Part shown: one piece after another, positions 16,593-26,400 of the stretch | How positions within the stretch are numbered: the first letter of the stretch is position 1 | Layout of the letters: each line of letters starts with the position of its first letter | From: Bog-532 sp963775825 | GTDB taxonomy: Bacteria; Actinomycetota; Actinomycetes; Streptosporangiales; Streptosporangiaceae | DNA length: 64,000 nucleotides | Assembly (NCBI GenBank): GCA_963775825.1 | Contig: CAVZKY010000032.1 | Location: forward strand, 404,473-468,472 | Direction of reading: 5' to 3' | Program-made: the position numbers and the translations under genes | The notes under the pieces: model-generated | What the model saw: only the letters and a program-made list of their open reading frames with translations | Told to the model about the DNA's origin: nothing | The model's database searches: none

Positions 16593-18065
16593 GTGTACAT
16601 CGTTATGGTCGCGCCTGAGTGCGCTCCGGCGGCAAAGGCGGGCGGGCTCGGGGACGTGGTGTTCGGCTTAAGCCGTGAGCTGGAGATCCGCGGTAACACG
16701 GTCGAGATCGTGCTGCCGAAGTACGCGGGCATGCGCTACGGCGACATCTGGGGCCTGCAGCCCAGCCACCACGACTTGTGGGTGCCGTGGTACGGCGGGG
16801 CGGTGCACTGCACCGTCTGGTTCGGCTTCGTGCACGGTCGCAAGTGCTTCTTCATCGAGCCGCACTCGGCGGATAACTTCTTCGGCCGGGACCTGCTGTA
16901 CGGCTATGGCGATGACGTGGCGCGGTTTGCCTTCTTCTCCAAGGCGGCGGTGGAGTTCCTGCTGCAGTCCGGCAAGCGTCCTGAGGTTATCCACTGTCAT
17001 GACTGGCAGGCCGGACTGGTCCCGGTGCTGTTGTATGAGCATTACCGGCAGGTGATGCCGGACCAGCGGGTCTGCTACACCATCCACAACTTCCGCCACC
17101 AGGGCGTGACCGGTGCTGAGGTCCTGTGGGCCACCGGGCTGGGCCGGCCGGAGTTCTTCCTGGACGCCGCCAGGCTGGGCGACGACACCCACCACCGGGC
17201 GGTGAACCTGATGAAGGGCGGCGTGGTGTACTCCAACTTCGTGACCACGGTGTCACCCAGTCACCTCGGCGAGGCCCGGTTCGGCGACGGCGGCTTCGGC
17301 CTCGACCGCGCCCTGCATGTGCATCAGGTCAAGTTCGGCGGCGTCCTTAACGGCGTGGACTACGACGTGTGGAACCCGGAGACCGACCCGTTCCTCCCGG
17401 CCCGCTACACGGTGTGGGACATCGACCGCAAGTACCGTAACAAGGAGGCGCTGCGGGACCGGTTCTGGCTGCGCAAGACCTGGAGCCCGGTCGTGGCGTA
17501 CGTGGGGCGGCTGGATGAGCAGAAGGGCATGCACCTAGTTCACCACGCCCTGTTTTTCACGCTGGCCCGCGGCGGGCAGTTCGTACTGCTCGGCGATGCG
17601 AACCACCACGACGGGATCAACGGCCATTTCCGGCATCTCAAGCGTTACCTCAACAACAACCCGGACTGCCATCTGGAGATCGGATACCGGGAGGAACTCG
17701 CTCACCTGGTCTATGCCGGCGCGGACCTGCTGGTGGTACCCAGCCTGTTCGAGCCGTGCGGGCTGGCCCCGATGACCGCGATGCGGTACGGCACGGTGCC
17801 GGTGGTGCGCGCGGCCGGCGGCATGATCGATACCGTGTTCGACCGGGACTTCTCGGCGCGTCCGCCCACCGAGCGCAACGGGTACGTCTTCCACCAGGCC
17901 GACAACCAGGCCATCGAGTCCGCGCTGCGCCGCGCGCTCGGGCTGTGGTTCGGCTATCCAGCCGAGTTCCGCCAGCTCATGGGCACCTCGATGCGGTCGG
18001 ACTATTCGTGGGCCCGGCCCGGCCAGGACTACCTGAACATCTACGACTACATCCGCCACAAGTAA
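16593..18065 (+). CDS. glgA: Glycogen synthase (GT5)
   Basis: This 490-residue GT5 glycosyltransferase transfers glucose from a nucleotide sugar to a growing alpha-1,4-glucan in the cytoplasm. The N-terminal KAGGLGDVV motif binds the donor phosphate and VIHCHDWQAGLVP is the second conserved block. The C-terminal Rossmann half shows YVGRLDEQKGMHLV, ADLLVVPSLFEPCGLAPMTAMRYGTVPVVRAAGG with the catalytic Glu, and GYVF. Length matches bacterial GlgA. Start is GTG at 16593 beside a GTGGGA box. It stands without glgB or glgC nearby. Actinobacterial paralogues may use ADP- or UDP-glucose; donor preference is unproven. Confidence 0.9.
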   Translation: MYIVMVAPECAPAAKAGGLGDVVFGLSRELEIRGNTVEIVLPKYAGMRYGDIWGLQPSHHDLWVPWYGGAVHCTVWFGFVHGRKCFFIEPHSADNFFGRDLLYGYGDDVARFAFFSKAAVEFLLQSGKRPEVIHCHDWQAGLVPVLLYEHYRQVMPDQRVCYTIHNFRHQGVTGAEVLWATGLGRPEFFLDAARLGDDTHHRAVNLMKGGVVYSNFVTTVSPSHLGEARFGDGGFGLDRALHVHQVKFGGVLNGVDYDVWNPETDPFLPARYTVWDIDRKYRNKEALRDRFWLRKTWSPVVAYVGRLDEQKGMHLVHHALFFTLARGGQFVLLGDANHHDGINGHFRHLKRYLNNNPDCHLEIGYREELAHLVYAGADLLVVPSLFEPCGLAPMTAMRYGTVPVVRAAGGMIDTVFDRDFSARPPTERNGYVFHQADNQAIESALRRALGLWFGYPAEFRQLMGTSMRSDYSWARPGQDYLNIYDYIRHK

Positions 18066-18399
18066 GCCCGCCCAGGCAGACGAGCCAACGGAGCCCCCGG
18101 CTGCGCACGCCGACGGCAGGCTCGGCCTGTGCGGGCAGGAACTGCTGACCTGCTAGGAGGCGCACGCAGATAGCGCTAGAACCGGGTGTTCCGTGCCGCT
18201 CGGTTGCTGCGAACCCACTGTCGACAAGTGACGCATAGTCGGCAGGGAGCCGAGCGCAAACTGTTACCTGAAATCCTGATCGTCAGCCAGCGCCGCCTTG
18301 AATTCATGTTTTCGAATAACCCTCAGGGTTTGTCCTGCTGGCCGCGCCAGGCGACGCTGTGCCTGGCTGCCGGTGCGGCAAGCCGACGTGACCCAGATC

Positions 18400-18709
18400 A
18401 CGATGCAATTGGGCTACCAGCGCTGCCAGCGGCTGATCGAATCGGGGATGCTGCCCGGCCGGACAGCCAGCCGCCGCAGCTCAATGTCGCCAGCCCCCCT
18501 CGATCTGCCAGATCCACCATCTGATCCCCTGGGCCAAAGGCGGCGCCACCGCGCTGGGGAACCTCGCACTTTTCTGCAGGTATCACCACGTGATCGTCAT
18601 TCACCGCTGGGGCTGGGCCATCACCTGCCACCCCGACGGCACCACCACCGCCACCAGCCCCGACGGACGCATACTCCACTCCCACGGACCACCCACCGCC
18701 GCCGCGTAA
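18400..18709 (+). pseudogene. C-terminal relic of a DUF222/HNH endonuclease gene
   Basis: One frame gives CQRLIESGMLPGRTASR, the block that follows DUF222. After a frameshift, the frame from 18506 reads QIHHLIPWAKGGATALGNLALFCRYHH, a complete HNH core with conserved His, Asn and His, and continues to HSHGPPTAAA and a TAA at 18709. No start codon is available. It supplies just the part missing from the truncated gene at 12.05-12.9 kb. Confidence 0.75.
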
Positions 18710-18963
18710 GCGCGCGCCTTAGGCGGCCGGTCAGGGAAGTCGAGGTTGAACACAACCATGGCCCCGGGGTTGTATCGGCCCAGGGCTGTGGCCCGGGCAT
18801 GCACGGCCGGGAAACGGGCAGGCGCAGCCATGGACGGGGACACACAGCTGCCCGGTCACCCAGTCTCACTTTGGGCAGAGCCGTGAACATCGGACGTATG
18901 GCTCTCATAAAACCGGCCCGGTCAAGTGATTTGACGCAGAGCCGCGACAGAACAGAGGCGACC

Positions 18964-19401
18964 ATGAACGACCCGTACGATCTGCGGCGTTTCGTTGCGG
19001 CCCAGGACGCGGGCGGCACCTACGACCGGGCCATCGCCGAGCTCCGGCGCGGCCGGAAGCAGAGCCACTGGATGTGGTTCATCTTCCCGCAGGTCGCAGG
19101 CCTCGGGCAGAGCGCTACGTCGAAGCGGTTCTCGATCTCTTCGCTGGACGAGGCCCGGGCGTACCTGGAGCATCCGGTCCTCGGCCCGCGGCTGGCCGAG
19201 TCCGCGCACGTTCTCCTGGAGGGCCAGAGCACGGACGCGGACGACATCTTCGGCGGGCTCGACGCGCAGAAACTGAGGTCCTCGATGACGCTGTTCCTGC
19301 GGGCCGCCCCGGACGACACCGTGTTCGGGCAGGTGCTCGGTCAATTTTTCGGCGCCAAGGCTGATCCAGTCACCGACCGGATCCTCGGCACCCTGGCGTA
19401 A
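18964..19401 (+). CDS. DUF1810-family protein
   Basis: The 145-residue protein matches DUF1810 along its length: NDPYDLRRFVAAQD, ELRRGRKQSHWMWFIFPQVAGLG, ARAYLEHPVLGPRL, DDIFGGLDAQKLRSSMTLF and a C-terminal TDRILG. The family is small, soluble and of unknown biochemical role, often found near toxin or mobile regions. The ATG at 18964 has AGAGGCG upstream. An upstream open frame belongs to the HNH relic. It converges on the maleylpyruvate isomerase-like gene across a minisatellite. Confidence 0.85.
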   Translation: MNDPYDLRRFVAAQDAGGTYDRAIAELRRGRKQSHWMWFIFPQVAGLGQSATSKRFSISSLDEARAYLEHPVLGPRLAESAHVLLEGQSTDADDIFGGLDAQKLRSSMTLFLRAAPDDTVFGQVLGQFFGAKADPVTDRILGTLA

Positions 19402-19404
19402 GCG

Positions 19405-19497
19405 CGGCGGCCGCCGGGCAAAGGGCGGCCGCTGGGCAAAGGGCGGCCGCCGCCGGGCAAAGGGCGGCCGCCGCCGGGCAAAGGGCGGCCGCCGGCC
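19405..19497. repeat. G/C-rich minisatellite between convergent genes
   Basis: GGGCAAAGGGCGGCCGC recurs four times with small length changes in the gap between two convergent stop codons (19401 and 19507). Confidence 0.85.
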
Positions 19498-19506
19498 AGG
19501 CAGGCG

Positions 19507-20115
19507 TCAGGCCAGCGGGCGGAACGAGCCGCGCGGCGGCGGGACCGGCTTCGGTGGGGCCGGGCGAGGATGCGGGCGGGACAGGCGGTCCTGGCGCTGG
19601 GAGTGCATCGGTTCGCCCAGTCTCATCAGCGTGAAGCCGAGAGGCCAGTCGTCCGGACGGTACCCAGTGCCGAGATCGCAGTGGTGCAGTTCGACCTCGA
19701 CCAGCCGCCGGATCAGCAGCTGGGACGCCGGAAAGGGCTCCGAGCCCAGGATGCGGACCGGGAACGCCCAGGCCTCCTCGGTGAGCTGCCGGGCGATCGT
19801 CCGGAAGGCCATCGCGGAGTCGGCCAGGCCAGTTACGAGATCCTTGGCCGGGGCCCGCGCGCCCTGCTCGATATCGGCCTCCCGGGCCTCCGCGCTGGGA
19901 TAGGCCGGCCGGTCCTCGCCAGAACGCGCCCCGACCAGGAGGTTGCGCATGGCGTCGGCGCTGCGGGCGACGTGGGCCAGGACGTGCCCCCGGGTCCAGC
20001 CCGGCAGCAGCGACGGCTGGCGCAGGTCGGAGTCTGTGATCAGCCGGGCCGTGCTCAGCAGGTGCTGGGTCGCGTCGTCGATCTGGTCGTTCAGGCGGCT
20101 CTGCGCGTCGTCCAT
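19507..20115 (-). CDS. Mycothiol-dependent maleylpyruvate isomerase-family protein
   Basis: The DinB-like four-helix fold is shown by SLLPGWTRGHVLAHVARSADAMRNLL (first zinc-ligand His) and VEVELHHCDLGTGY (Glu and His ligands). Family members use mycothiol as cofactor, which supports an actinobacterial host. At 202 residues it lacks the usual C-terminal subdomain; after GFTLMRLGE the sequence becomes an Arg/Pro-rich tail, so the 3' end may have been replaced. TACAGT lies 6 nt before the ATG with no ribosome binding site, a leaderless arrangement. The substrate is unknown. Confidence 0.8.
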   Translation of the reverse strand: MDDAQSRLNDQIDDATQHLLSTARLITDSDLRQPSLLPGWTRGHVLAHVARSADAMRNLLVGARSGEDRPAYPSAEAREADIEQGARAPAKDLVTGLADSAMAFRTIARQLTEEAWAFPVRILGSEPFPASQLLIRRLVEVELHHCDLGTGYRPDDWPLGFTLMRLGEPMHSQRQDRLSRPHPRPAPPKPVPPPRGSFRPLA

Positions 20116-20353
20116 CCGCCTACTGTATGGCCCGCAATGTCAGCGGCCCTTGTTCCCGGCCGACGTCGAACGACGTCGACCGTGATCGGATCGGACAGCG
20201 AAACCGGCGCCCAGTACGTCGCACGCTGGCCGGACAGCCAGGAGTACCTGCGCCCGGCGGCCACGACGACCAGCCTCGGGCCGCCGGAACCGGTGCGCCG
20301 CTGGCTCAGCGTCCGCTACGGCCGGCAGCGCAGCGGCCAGCCAGCCGGGTCAG

Positions 20354-20858
20354 CTACGCCAGCGCGCGGCGCAGCAGCGGGACGGCCGTCTCGGCCCAGC
20401 GCGCCACCGGGACCTGCAGGTCAGCAAACTCCGGCTCGGTGACATACAGGCCGCGGGACGGCACGGCCGCGCCCAGCTCCACCAGCAGCGGGCGCAGATG
20501 GACCTCGACCCGCGAGGGCATGGATGGGCGCGCCGCCGGTCATCAGCGGTACCGCGACCGACCCGGCCAGCCCGTTCGACCCGTACCGGTCGAAGAACGC
20601 CTTCAGCATGCCGGTGTAGGTGGCCTTATAGGTCGGCGACGCGGCGACGACCAGCCTCGCGGCGGCCACCTCCGCGGTGAGCTGCGACAGCCGCGGCGCA
20701 CCCCAGTCGAACAGGTCAGTGGCGTGCTCGGCCAGGTCCACGATCAGGTGGCTTCCGGCCACGCCGAGCTCGGCCGCCAGCGTATCGGCCACGCCGGTGG
20801 CGACCCCGAGCGTCCGGGAGCCCGGCTTGGGATTCCCGACAACAACCGCGATATGCAC
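20354..20858 (-). pseudogene. NAD(P)H-dependent FMN reductase, one frameshift
   Basis: From GTG 20858 (GAAGGGAG upstream) the flavodoxin-like fold reads HIAVVVGNPKPGSRT, DLFDWG, LVVAASPTYKATYTGMLKAFFDRYG and PLMTGGAPIHALA. One extra base near 20508-20515 then shifts the frame. Restoring it gives VEVHLRPLLVELGA, GLYVTEPEF and a stop at 20354, the expected family end. Such reductases supply FMNH2 to two-component monooxygenases; the SsuD-type gene 62 nt upstream on the same strand is the obvious partner. Confidence 0.82.
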
Positions 20859-20888
20859 GCTGCTCCCTTCTGGCCGGTCCAGTATGCC

Positions 20889-20953
20889 GGAGGTCACGAC
20901 GCGGCGGACGCTCCGGAGGTCACGACGCGGCGGACGCTCCGGAGGTCGGGGCG
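20889..20953. repeat. 26-bp tandem duplication over the ssuD stop codon
   Basis: A 26-bp unit occurs at 20889-20914 and 20915-20940, with a third partial copy after it. On the minus strand the unit encodes GASAAS followed by TGA, which is the end of the SsuD-type gene. Confidence 0.9.
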
Positions 20954-22083
20954 AACGGCGTGACGTTCGGGCTGCCATCGACGTGATCACCGTCCGGGTA
21001 CTGCCACACGCCGCGCGCGGCCAGGATGGGCAGCACACCCTCCCCGAACCAGTACGCCTCCTCCAGATGCGGGTACCCGGACAGGATGAACTCGGAGATA
21101 CCCAGCCCGGCGTACTCCTCGATCCGGTCGGCGACCTCGGTATGGCTGCCGACCAGCGCGGTCCCGGCCCCGCCCCGGACCAGCCCGACCCCGGCCCACA
21201 GGTTCGGGGAAACCTCCAGCCCGTCCCGGGACCCGCCATGCAGTTCCCGCATCCGGCGCAGCCCCTCCGACTCGCTGGTGGCCAGGCCGGCCTGGACCTG
21301 GTGGATCATCGCCTCGTCGACGTCCTCGATCAGCCGGTCCGCCTGCCGCCAGGCCTCCGCGGCGGTGTCCCGGCTGATCACATGCAGCCGGATGCCGAAC
21401 CGCATCGGCCGCGGCGCGGCCAGGTCCGTGATCCAGCGCAGCTTCGCCGCCACCGCGTCGGGGGGCTCGCCCCAGGTCAGGTAGACGTCGCTGTAGCGGG
21501 CCGCCACCGGTCCCGCCGCCGCCGACGAGCCGCCAAAGTACAGGTCGGGTACCGGGTCGGGCAGCCGGGACAGCCGCGCGCCCTCCACCTGTAGGTGCTT
21601 GCCGTCGAAGTCCACCGTCTCGCCGGCCCACAGCCGGGTCACGATGCCGAGGAACTCGGCGCACCGTTCGTACCGCTGCTCCTTGCTGGCGAAGTCGCCG
21701 TAAGCCCGCTGCTCGGCGGACTCACCGCCGGTGACCACGTTCAGTAGCAGGCGGCCGCGGGAGTAACGCTGAAACGTCGCGGCCATCTGCGCGGAAAGGG
21801 TCGGCGAGATCAGCCCGGGCCGGAAGGCCACGAGGAACTTGAGCCGCTCGGTCACCTCGGTGAGCATGGCCGTGGCCAGCCAGGCATCCTCGCACCAGGC
21901 CCCCGTCGGGGTGAGGGCGGCTTCGAACCCGAGCTGCTCGGCGCTGCGGGCGATCTGGCCGAGGTAGCCGAGCGACGCCGGCCGGATCGTGCCGGCCGTG
22001 CCGGTGGCGACGCCGTGGCCGCCGCCGACGATGTCCCGCCCGTCACCGTTGGTCGGCAGGAACCAGTGGAACCGCAGCGACAT
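20920..22083 (-). CDS. ssuD: Alkanesulfonate monooxygenase-type flavin oxidoreductase (LLM family)
   Basis: The 387-residue TIM-barrel monooxygenase contains FHWFLPTNGDGRDI at its N-terminus, KFLVAFRPGLISP, GRLLLNVVTGGE, SRDTAAEAW and LVGSHTEVADRIEEYAGLGISEFILSGYPHLEEAYWFGEGVLP. These are the hallmarks of SsuD, which uses FMNH2 and oxygen to release sulfite from alkanesulfonates. Length matches. The start lies by TTTCCTCC read on the other strand (a GGAGG box). A broken FMN reductase follows in the same orientation. No SsuABC transporter is nearby, so it may act on another sulfonate or related compound. Confidence 0.88.
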   Translation of the reverse strand: MSLRFHWFLPTNGDGRDIVGGGHGVATGTAGTIRPASLGYLGQIARSAEQLGFEAALTPTGAWCEDAWLATAMLTEVTERLKFLVAFRPGLISPTLSAQMAATFQRYSRGRLLLNVVTGGESAEQRAYGDFASKEQRYERCAEFLGIVTRLWAGETVDFDGKHLQVEGARLSRLPDPVPDLYFGGSSAAAGPVAARYSDVYLTWGEPPDAVAAKLRWITDLAAPRPMRFGIRLHVISRDTAAEAWRQADRLIEDVDEAMIHQVQAGLATSESEGLRRMRELHGGSRDGLEVSPNLWAGVGLVRGGAGTALVGSHTEVADRIEEYAGLGISEFILSGYPHLEEAYWFGEGVLPILAARGVWQYPDGDHVDGSPNVTPFAPTSGASAAS

Positions 22084-22127
22084 CTGCTTTCCTCCTATGG
22101 CCCATATTTCCGACTATTTTAGTAGCT

Positions 22128-22144
22128 CAAACCCGCCTGGTTTG
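22128..22144. promoter_or_regulatory. Inverted repeat between divergent flavoenzyme genes
   Basis: CAAACC-CGCCT-GGTTTG lies 33 nt before the oxidase start and 45 nt before the ssuD start. It could serve both promoters as an operator. Also TACCTT sits 7 nt before the ATG at 22177, a leaderless-type -10. Confidence 0.4.
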
Positions 22145-22176
22145 GCTGGCCGGGCACGGACGGTACCTTCCAGGAC

Positions 22177-23391
22177 ATGAACATCCGGGAGATCCGCGAG
22201 CTCATCCGGATGAAGCCGGTGGAGCCGGATATCATCAAGCGACGGCTCGCACGCTGCCATGATGTCGGCGACCTGCGGCGGAGCGCGAAGCTGCTGATCC
22301 CGCGACCGGTGTTCGACTACGTGGACGGGGCCGCAGACGAAGAGCTGAGCATGGCCGGCAACGCTCGCGCGTTCCGGCGCTGGCGGTTCCGGCCCAACGA
22401 GCTCGTCGACGTGGCCGGGGTCGACACCGCTACCCGGCTCTTCGGCCGGGAGCTGTCCATGCCGCTCGCGATGGCCCCGACCGGGTATGGCCGGATGATG
22501 CACCCGGACGGGGAGATCGCCGTCGCGCGGGCCGCCGGCCGCCGGAAACTCCCGTACACGCTGTCGACCATGGGCACCACCTCGATCGAGGACCTGGCCG
22601 CGGGGGCGCGGGCGGCTGGCCAGGACGACATCTGGTTCCAGCTGTACATGCTGAAGGACCACGGGCTCACCCTGGAGCTGGTGCGGCGGGCGGCGGACAG
22701 CGGGTACCGCGCGCTCGTGGTGACAGTTGACACGACGGTCACCGGCTTCCGCGTCCGCGACGAGCACAACGGGCTGGTCATACCGCCCGAGCTGACCGTC
22801 TCCACCATCGCCAGCATCGGCTCGCGGCCCGCCTACTGGATGCGTATGCTCCGCAACCCGGCCATCAAGTTCGCGAACCTGCCCCCTGACTTCCAGTCGG
22901 GCACGGTCGCGAGCGGCATCGCCAGGTTCAGCGCCAGCATCACCTGGGCCAACATCGCCGAGTTGCGCGAGCACTTCCCGGGCACGCTGATCGTCAAGGG
23001 CCCGCTCGGCGCGTCCGACGCCCGCCGCGCCATCGAGGCCGGGGCGGACGGCATTCAGCTGTCCAACCATGGCGGACGGCAGCTGGACCGGGCGATAGCA
23101 CCCATCAACCTGGTCGCGGAGGTCCGGGATGCGCTCGGCGACGGCCCCGGCGTGCTGGTGGACTCCGGGATCCGGCACGGCGCTGACCTCGTGGTCGCGC
23201 TGGCCTTGGGCGCCGACGCGGGCCTGATCGGCCGCGCCTACCTGTATGGGCTGATGGCCGCGGGCGAAGCCGGCGTAGACCGGGTGCTGGAGCTGCTGGC
23301 CGACCAGTTCACCCGGACGATGCAGCTGCTCGGCGTCACATCCGTCGCCGAGCTGCGCAAGCACGGCCGCGAGCTGCTCACCGAGGCCTGA
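22177..23391 (+). CDS. FMN-dependent alpha-hydroxyacid oxidase/dehydrogenase (LldD-like)
   Basis: The 404-residue protein has LLIPRPVFDYVDGAADEELS, MAPTGYGRMMHPDGE, FQLYMLKDH and the active-site block QLSNHGGRQLDRAIAP with the catalytic His and substrate-binding Arg. VDSGIRHGADLVVALALGADAGLIGRAYLYGL is the FMN phosphate site. This family oxidises L-lactate, glycolate, mandelate or similar acids. The N-terminus resembles L-lactate dehydrogenase (quinone-type), but a loop of moderate length in mid-sequence leaves the electron acceptor open. The gene is probably transcribed leaderless and is divergent from ssuD. Confidence 0.88.
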   Translation: MNIREIRELIRMKPVEPDIIKRRLARCHDVGDLRRSAKLLIPRPVFDYVDGAADEELSMAGNARAFRRWRFRPNELVDVAGVDTATRLFGRELSMPLAMAPTGYGRMMHPDGEIAVARAAGRRKLPYTLSTMGTTSIEDLAAGARAAGQDDIWFQLYMLKDHGLTLELVRRAADSGYRALVVTVDTTVTGFRVRDEHNGLVIPPELTVSTIASIGSRPAYWMRMLRNPAIKFANLPPDFQSGTVASGIARFSASITWANIAELREHFPGTLIVKGPLGASDARRAIEAGADGIQLSNHGGRQLDRAIAPINLVAEVRDALGDGPGVLVDSGIRHGADLVVALALGADAGLIGRAYLYGLMAAGEAGVDRVLELLADQFTRTMQLLGVTSVAELRKHGRELLTEA

Positions 23392-23495
23392 CCGAACGGG
23401 GCGGCTAGGCCGAACGGGGCGGCTAGGCCGAACGGGGCGGCTAGGCCGAACGGGGCGGCTAGGCCGAACGGGGCGGCTAGGCCGAACGGGGCGGC
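23392..23495. repeat. Five and a half 18-bp units spanning the Tricorn stop codon
   Basis: CCGAACGGGGCGGCTAGG repeats from directly after the oxidase stop. On the minus strand each unit encodes PPRSA then TAG, exactly the C-terminus of the Tricorn-like gene, whose stop is in the fifth unit at 23477. Confidence 0.95.
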
Positions 23496-26400
23496 AGCGG
23501 GGGCCGGGCCCGGCTGGGGCAGGTCGAGCGGTCCGGGGGCGTGACGGCGGGCCGTGCGGCCAGCGCCTCGAGCGCGATGCGGATCGCGGTTTCCAGCTGC
23601 GGGTCCTGGCCCGCGGCCCAGTCGCCGGGGGAGATGAACACCTCGATGTCGGGGTCGACGCCGTAGTTCTCGACCCCCCAGCCGTACTGGCTGAACCAGA
23701 ACGAGTAGCGGGGAACGGTCATGTGCGTACCGTCGACCAGCAGGTGGCCAGGCATCCCGTCGATGCCGATCACCCCGCCCCAGGTGCGGGTGCCGACCAC
23801 CGGGCCGAGCCCGAGGGTGCGGATGGCCCCGGTGACGATGTCTCCGTCCGACCCGGCGAACTCGTCGGCCAGCGCGACCAGCGGCCCGCGCGGCGCGTCG
23901 GACGGGTAGGTCTCCGGCCGCAGGGACCGCGGCAATTCCCAGCCGATGACCCGCCGGGCCAGCTTCTCCACGATCAGCTGGGAGACGTGCCCGCCGCGGT
24001 TGCCCCGCGCGTCGATGATCAGGCCGTCCTGGCGCATCTCCGTGCGCAGGTCACGGTGGAAGTGGGCCCAGCCCTCCCCCATCATGTCCGGGATGTGCAG
24101 GTAGCCCAGCCGGCCCCGGCCCTGCTCGCGGACCAGCGCCCGGCGGCCGTTGACCCAGTCCTGGTAGCGCAGCCGCCGGTCGTCGCGCAGCGGGGTGACG
24201 ACGACCCGGCGGGGGCGCCCGGCGGCACGGCGGACCGTCAGCTCGACCGGCTTGCCCGCCGCCCCGACCAGCCGTGGGCCCGGCCCGGCCACGGGATCGA
24301 GGGACTGGCCGTCCACGGCGAGCAGCTCGTCGCCCGGCTGGACGGCGACGCCCGGCGCGGCCAGCGGGGACAGCGCCTTCGGATCCGACGACTCGCCGGG
24401 CAGCACGCGGCTCACCCGCCACCGCCCGGCCTCGTCTGGGGCGAGGTCGGCGCCGAGCAGCCCGACCAGCGCCGCGTGGCCGCCGCGCCGCTGAGCGTCG
24501 TCGGCCGGCAGCACGTACGCGTGCGACGTGCCCAGCTCCCCGAATACCTCCCACAGCAGGTCCGCGAAGTCGCTGGCCCCGCTGATCCGGTCCAGCAGCG
24601 GGCGGTACTGATCCAGCACGGCGTCCCAGTCGACGCCGCCCATGTCGGGCACCCAGAAGTCGCGCCGCATCAGCCGGCCCGCCTCGTCGTAGGCGTGCCG
24701 CCACAGCGCGGCCGGGTCGGCCAGGAACCGGGCCCGGGACAGGTCGACGGTGACCACGTCGCTGGTGTCGTCGTCTCCGTCCTGCTTGCGTTCGGACGGC
24801 AGGACGCATACCTCGTCGCCGTCCCCAAGCACGAGCCGGGTGCCGTCGCCGCTGACCGTGAACCAGTCCAGCTCGTCGACCAGCTCGGTGCACTTGCGGC
24901 GCACCAGGTCGAAGCGCTCCAGCACGGTGCGGGGACCGTCGTCGTCCAGGTCGGCGGCGTTCTCCCCGAGTACTCCGGACACGGGCTCGCGCAGCCAGGC
25001 CAGGCCGCCCTTGACCGCCCGCAGCGAGGAGTACCTCGCTTCGGTAACCGGAACGCGCACCACGCGGTCCGCCAGCCCGGCGGTATCCAGGTGCACCGGG
25101 GCTTGTTCAGCATCTTCCTGATCTTTGTCGTCGGCACCGGGGTCCACCGGGCGGCCGTACGGAAGCGGCGCGAACGGCGACGGCGTGGTCGCGGCGAGTG
25201 GCACCAGATACGGGCGGCTGCCAAACGGGAACGACAGGTCGAAGAAGTGCGCGTCGTACACCGGATCGAAGCTGCGCAGCGACAGGAAGGCCAGGTAGCG
25301 GCCGTCCAGCGTAAACACGGGGTCAGAGTCGGTGAACCGGCCGTCGGTCACGTCCCATGCGTCCGGAGCATCGCCGGAGCGGCCGCGGCGGGCGACGCGG
25401 ATCCGGCGCAGCGGCTGCGGGCCGGGCTGCGACCAGGCCAGCCAGGCGGAATCGGGCGACCAGGACAGGCCGCCCGACGGCCCGTCATCGGAGGCGGCCA
25501 GCTCCGTCGCCTGGCCGGAGGCGATCTCCACCAGGAACACCCGGCCATCGCTGGCGGCCGCCGCGACCGCTGTCCCGTCCGGGGCCGCGGCCAGCTCGAC
25601 CACGCTGCCGAGCTGCCCGTCGGCCAGCGTGACGACGTCCGGGGCGGCCCCGTCGACAGAAGCGGCCTCCCCGGGGCCATCGGTTTCGTCGTCCGGGCCG
25701 GGCGGGACGGCCACGACCAGGCTGTCCTGCCCGGTGGCGTCGCTGATCCAGGCGGCCCCGCCGGACGGGCCGAGGACGACCGGCAGCCGGGCCCGCGCGT
25801 CCGGGTCCACCGCCAGCGCCCGCGCCGGGCCGTCCCGGTGGGTCAGCCAGTGCACGGTGCCGCGTACCTCGACCACGGACGCCTGCCCGGTCTGGTCGCA
25901 GCTCAGCGCGCCCAGGTGGTCGGCGGCCGAGATCAGCCGCGGGACGCGGGCCGCCGACGGGGACCCGGACGTCACCTCGATCCGCCTGGGCTCCGCGGTC
26001 AGGTCAGCCAGGACCCAGGCTTCGCCGGCCACGTGATAGACGATGCGGGTGCCGTCCGTGCTGGGGTTGCGGACGTAGAAGCCGTCGTGGTCGGTGTGCC
26101 GGCGCAGGCCGGAACCGTCCAGGTCGCAGGAGTACAGGTTGCCAGTGCCCTCGTGGTCGGACAGGAACACGACCCGGCCGCCGGCCAGCATGGGGCTCGT
26201 GACCTGGCCGGGCAGGCCGGCCAGGATGCGGGTGAATTCCCCGGCCTCGCCGTCCCTGACCCAGAGCCGTCCCGAGGTGCCGCCCCGGTAGCGCTTCCAG
26301 TGCGCCGGCTCGTGCTGCGTGCTGGTCAGCAGCACTGTGACCGGACCGTGAGCCGTGATGTCCCCCGCCGGGCCGAACTCCAGCCGCCGTGGCGTCCCGC

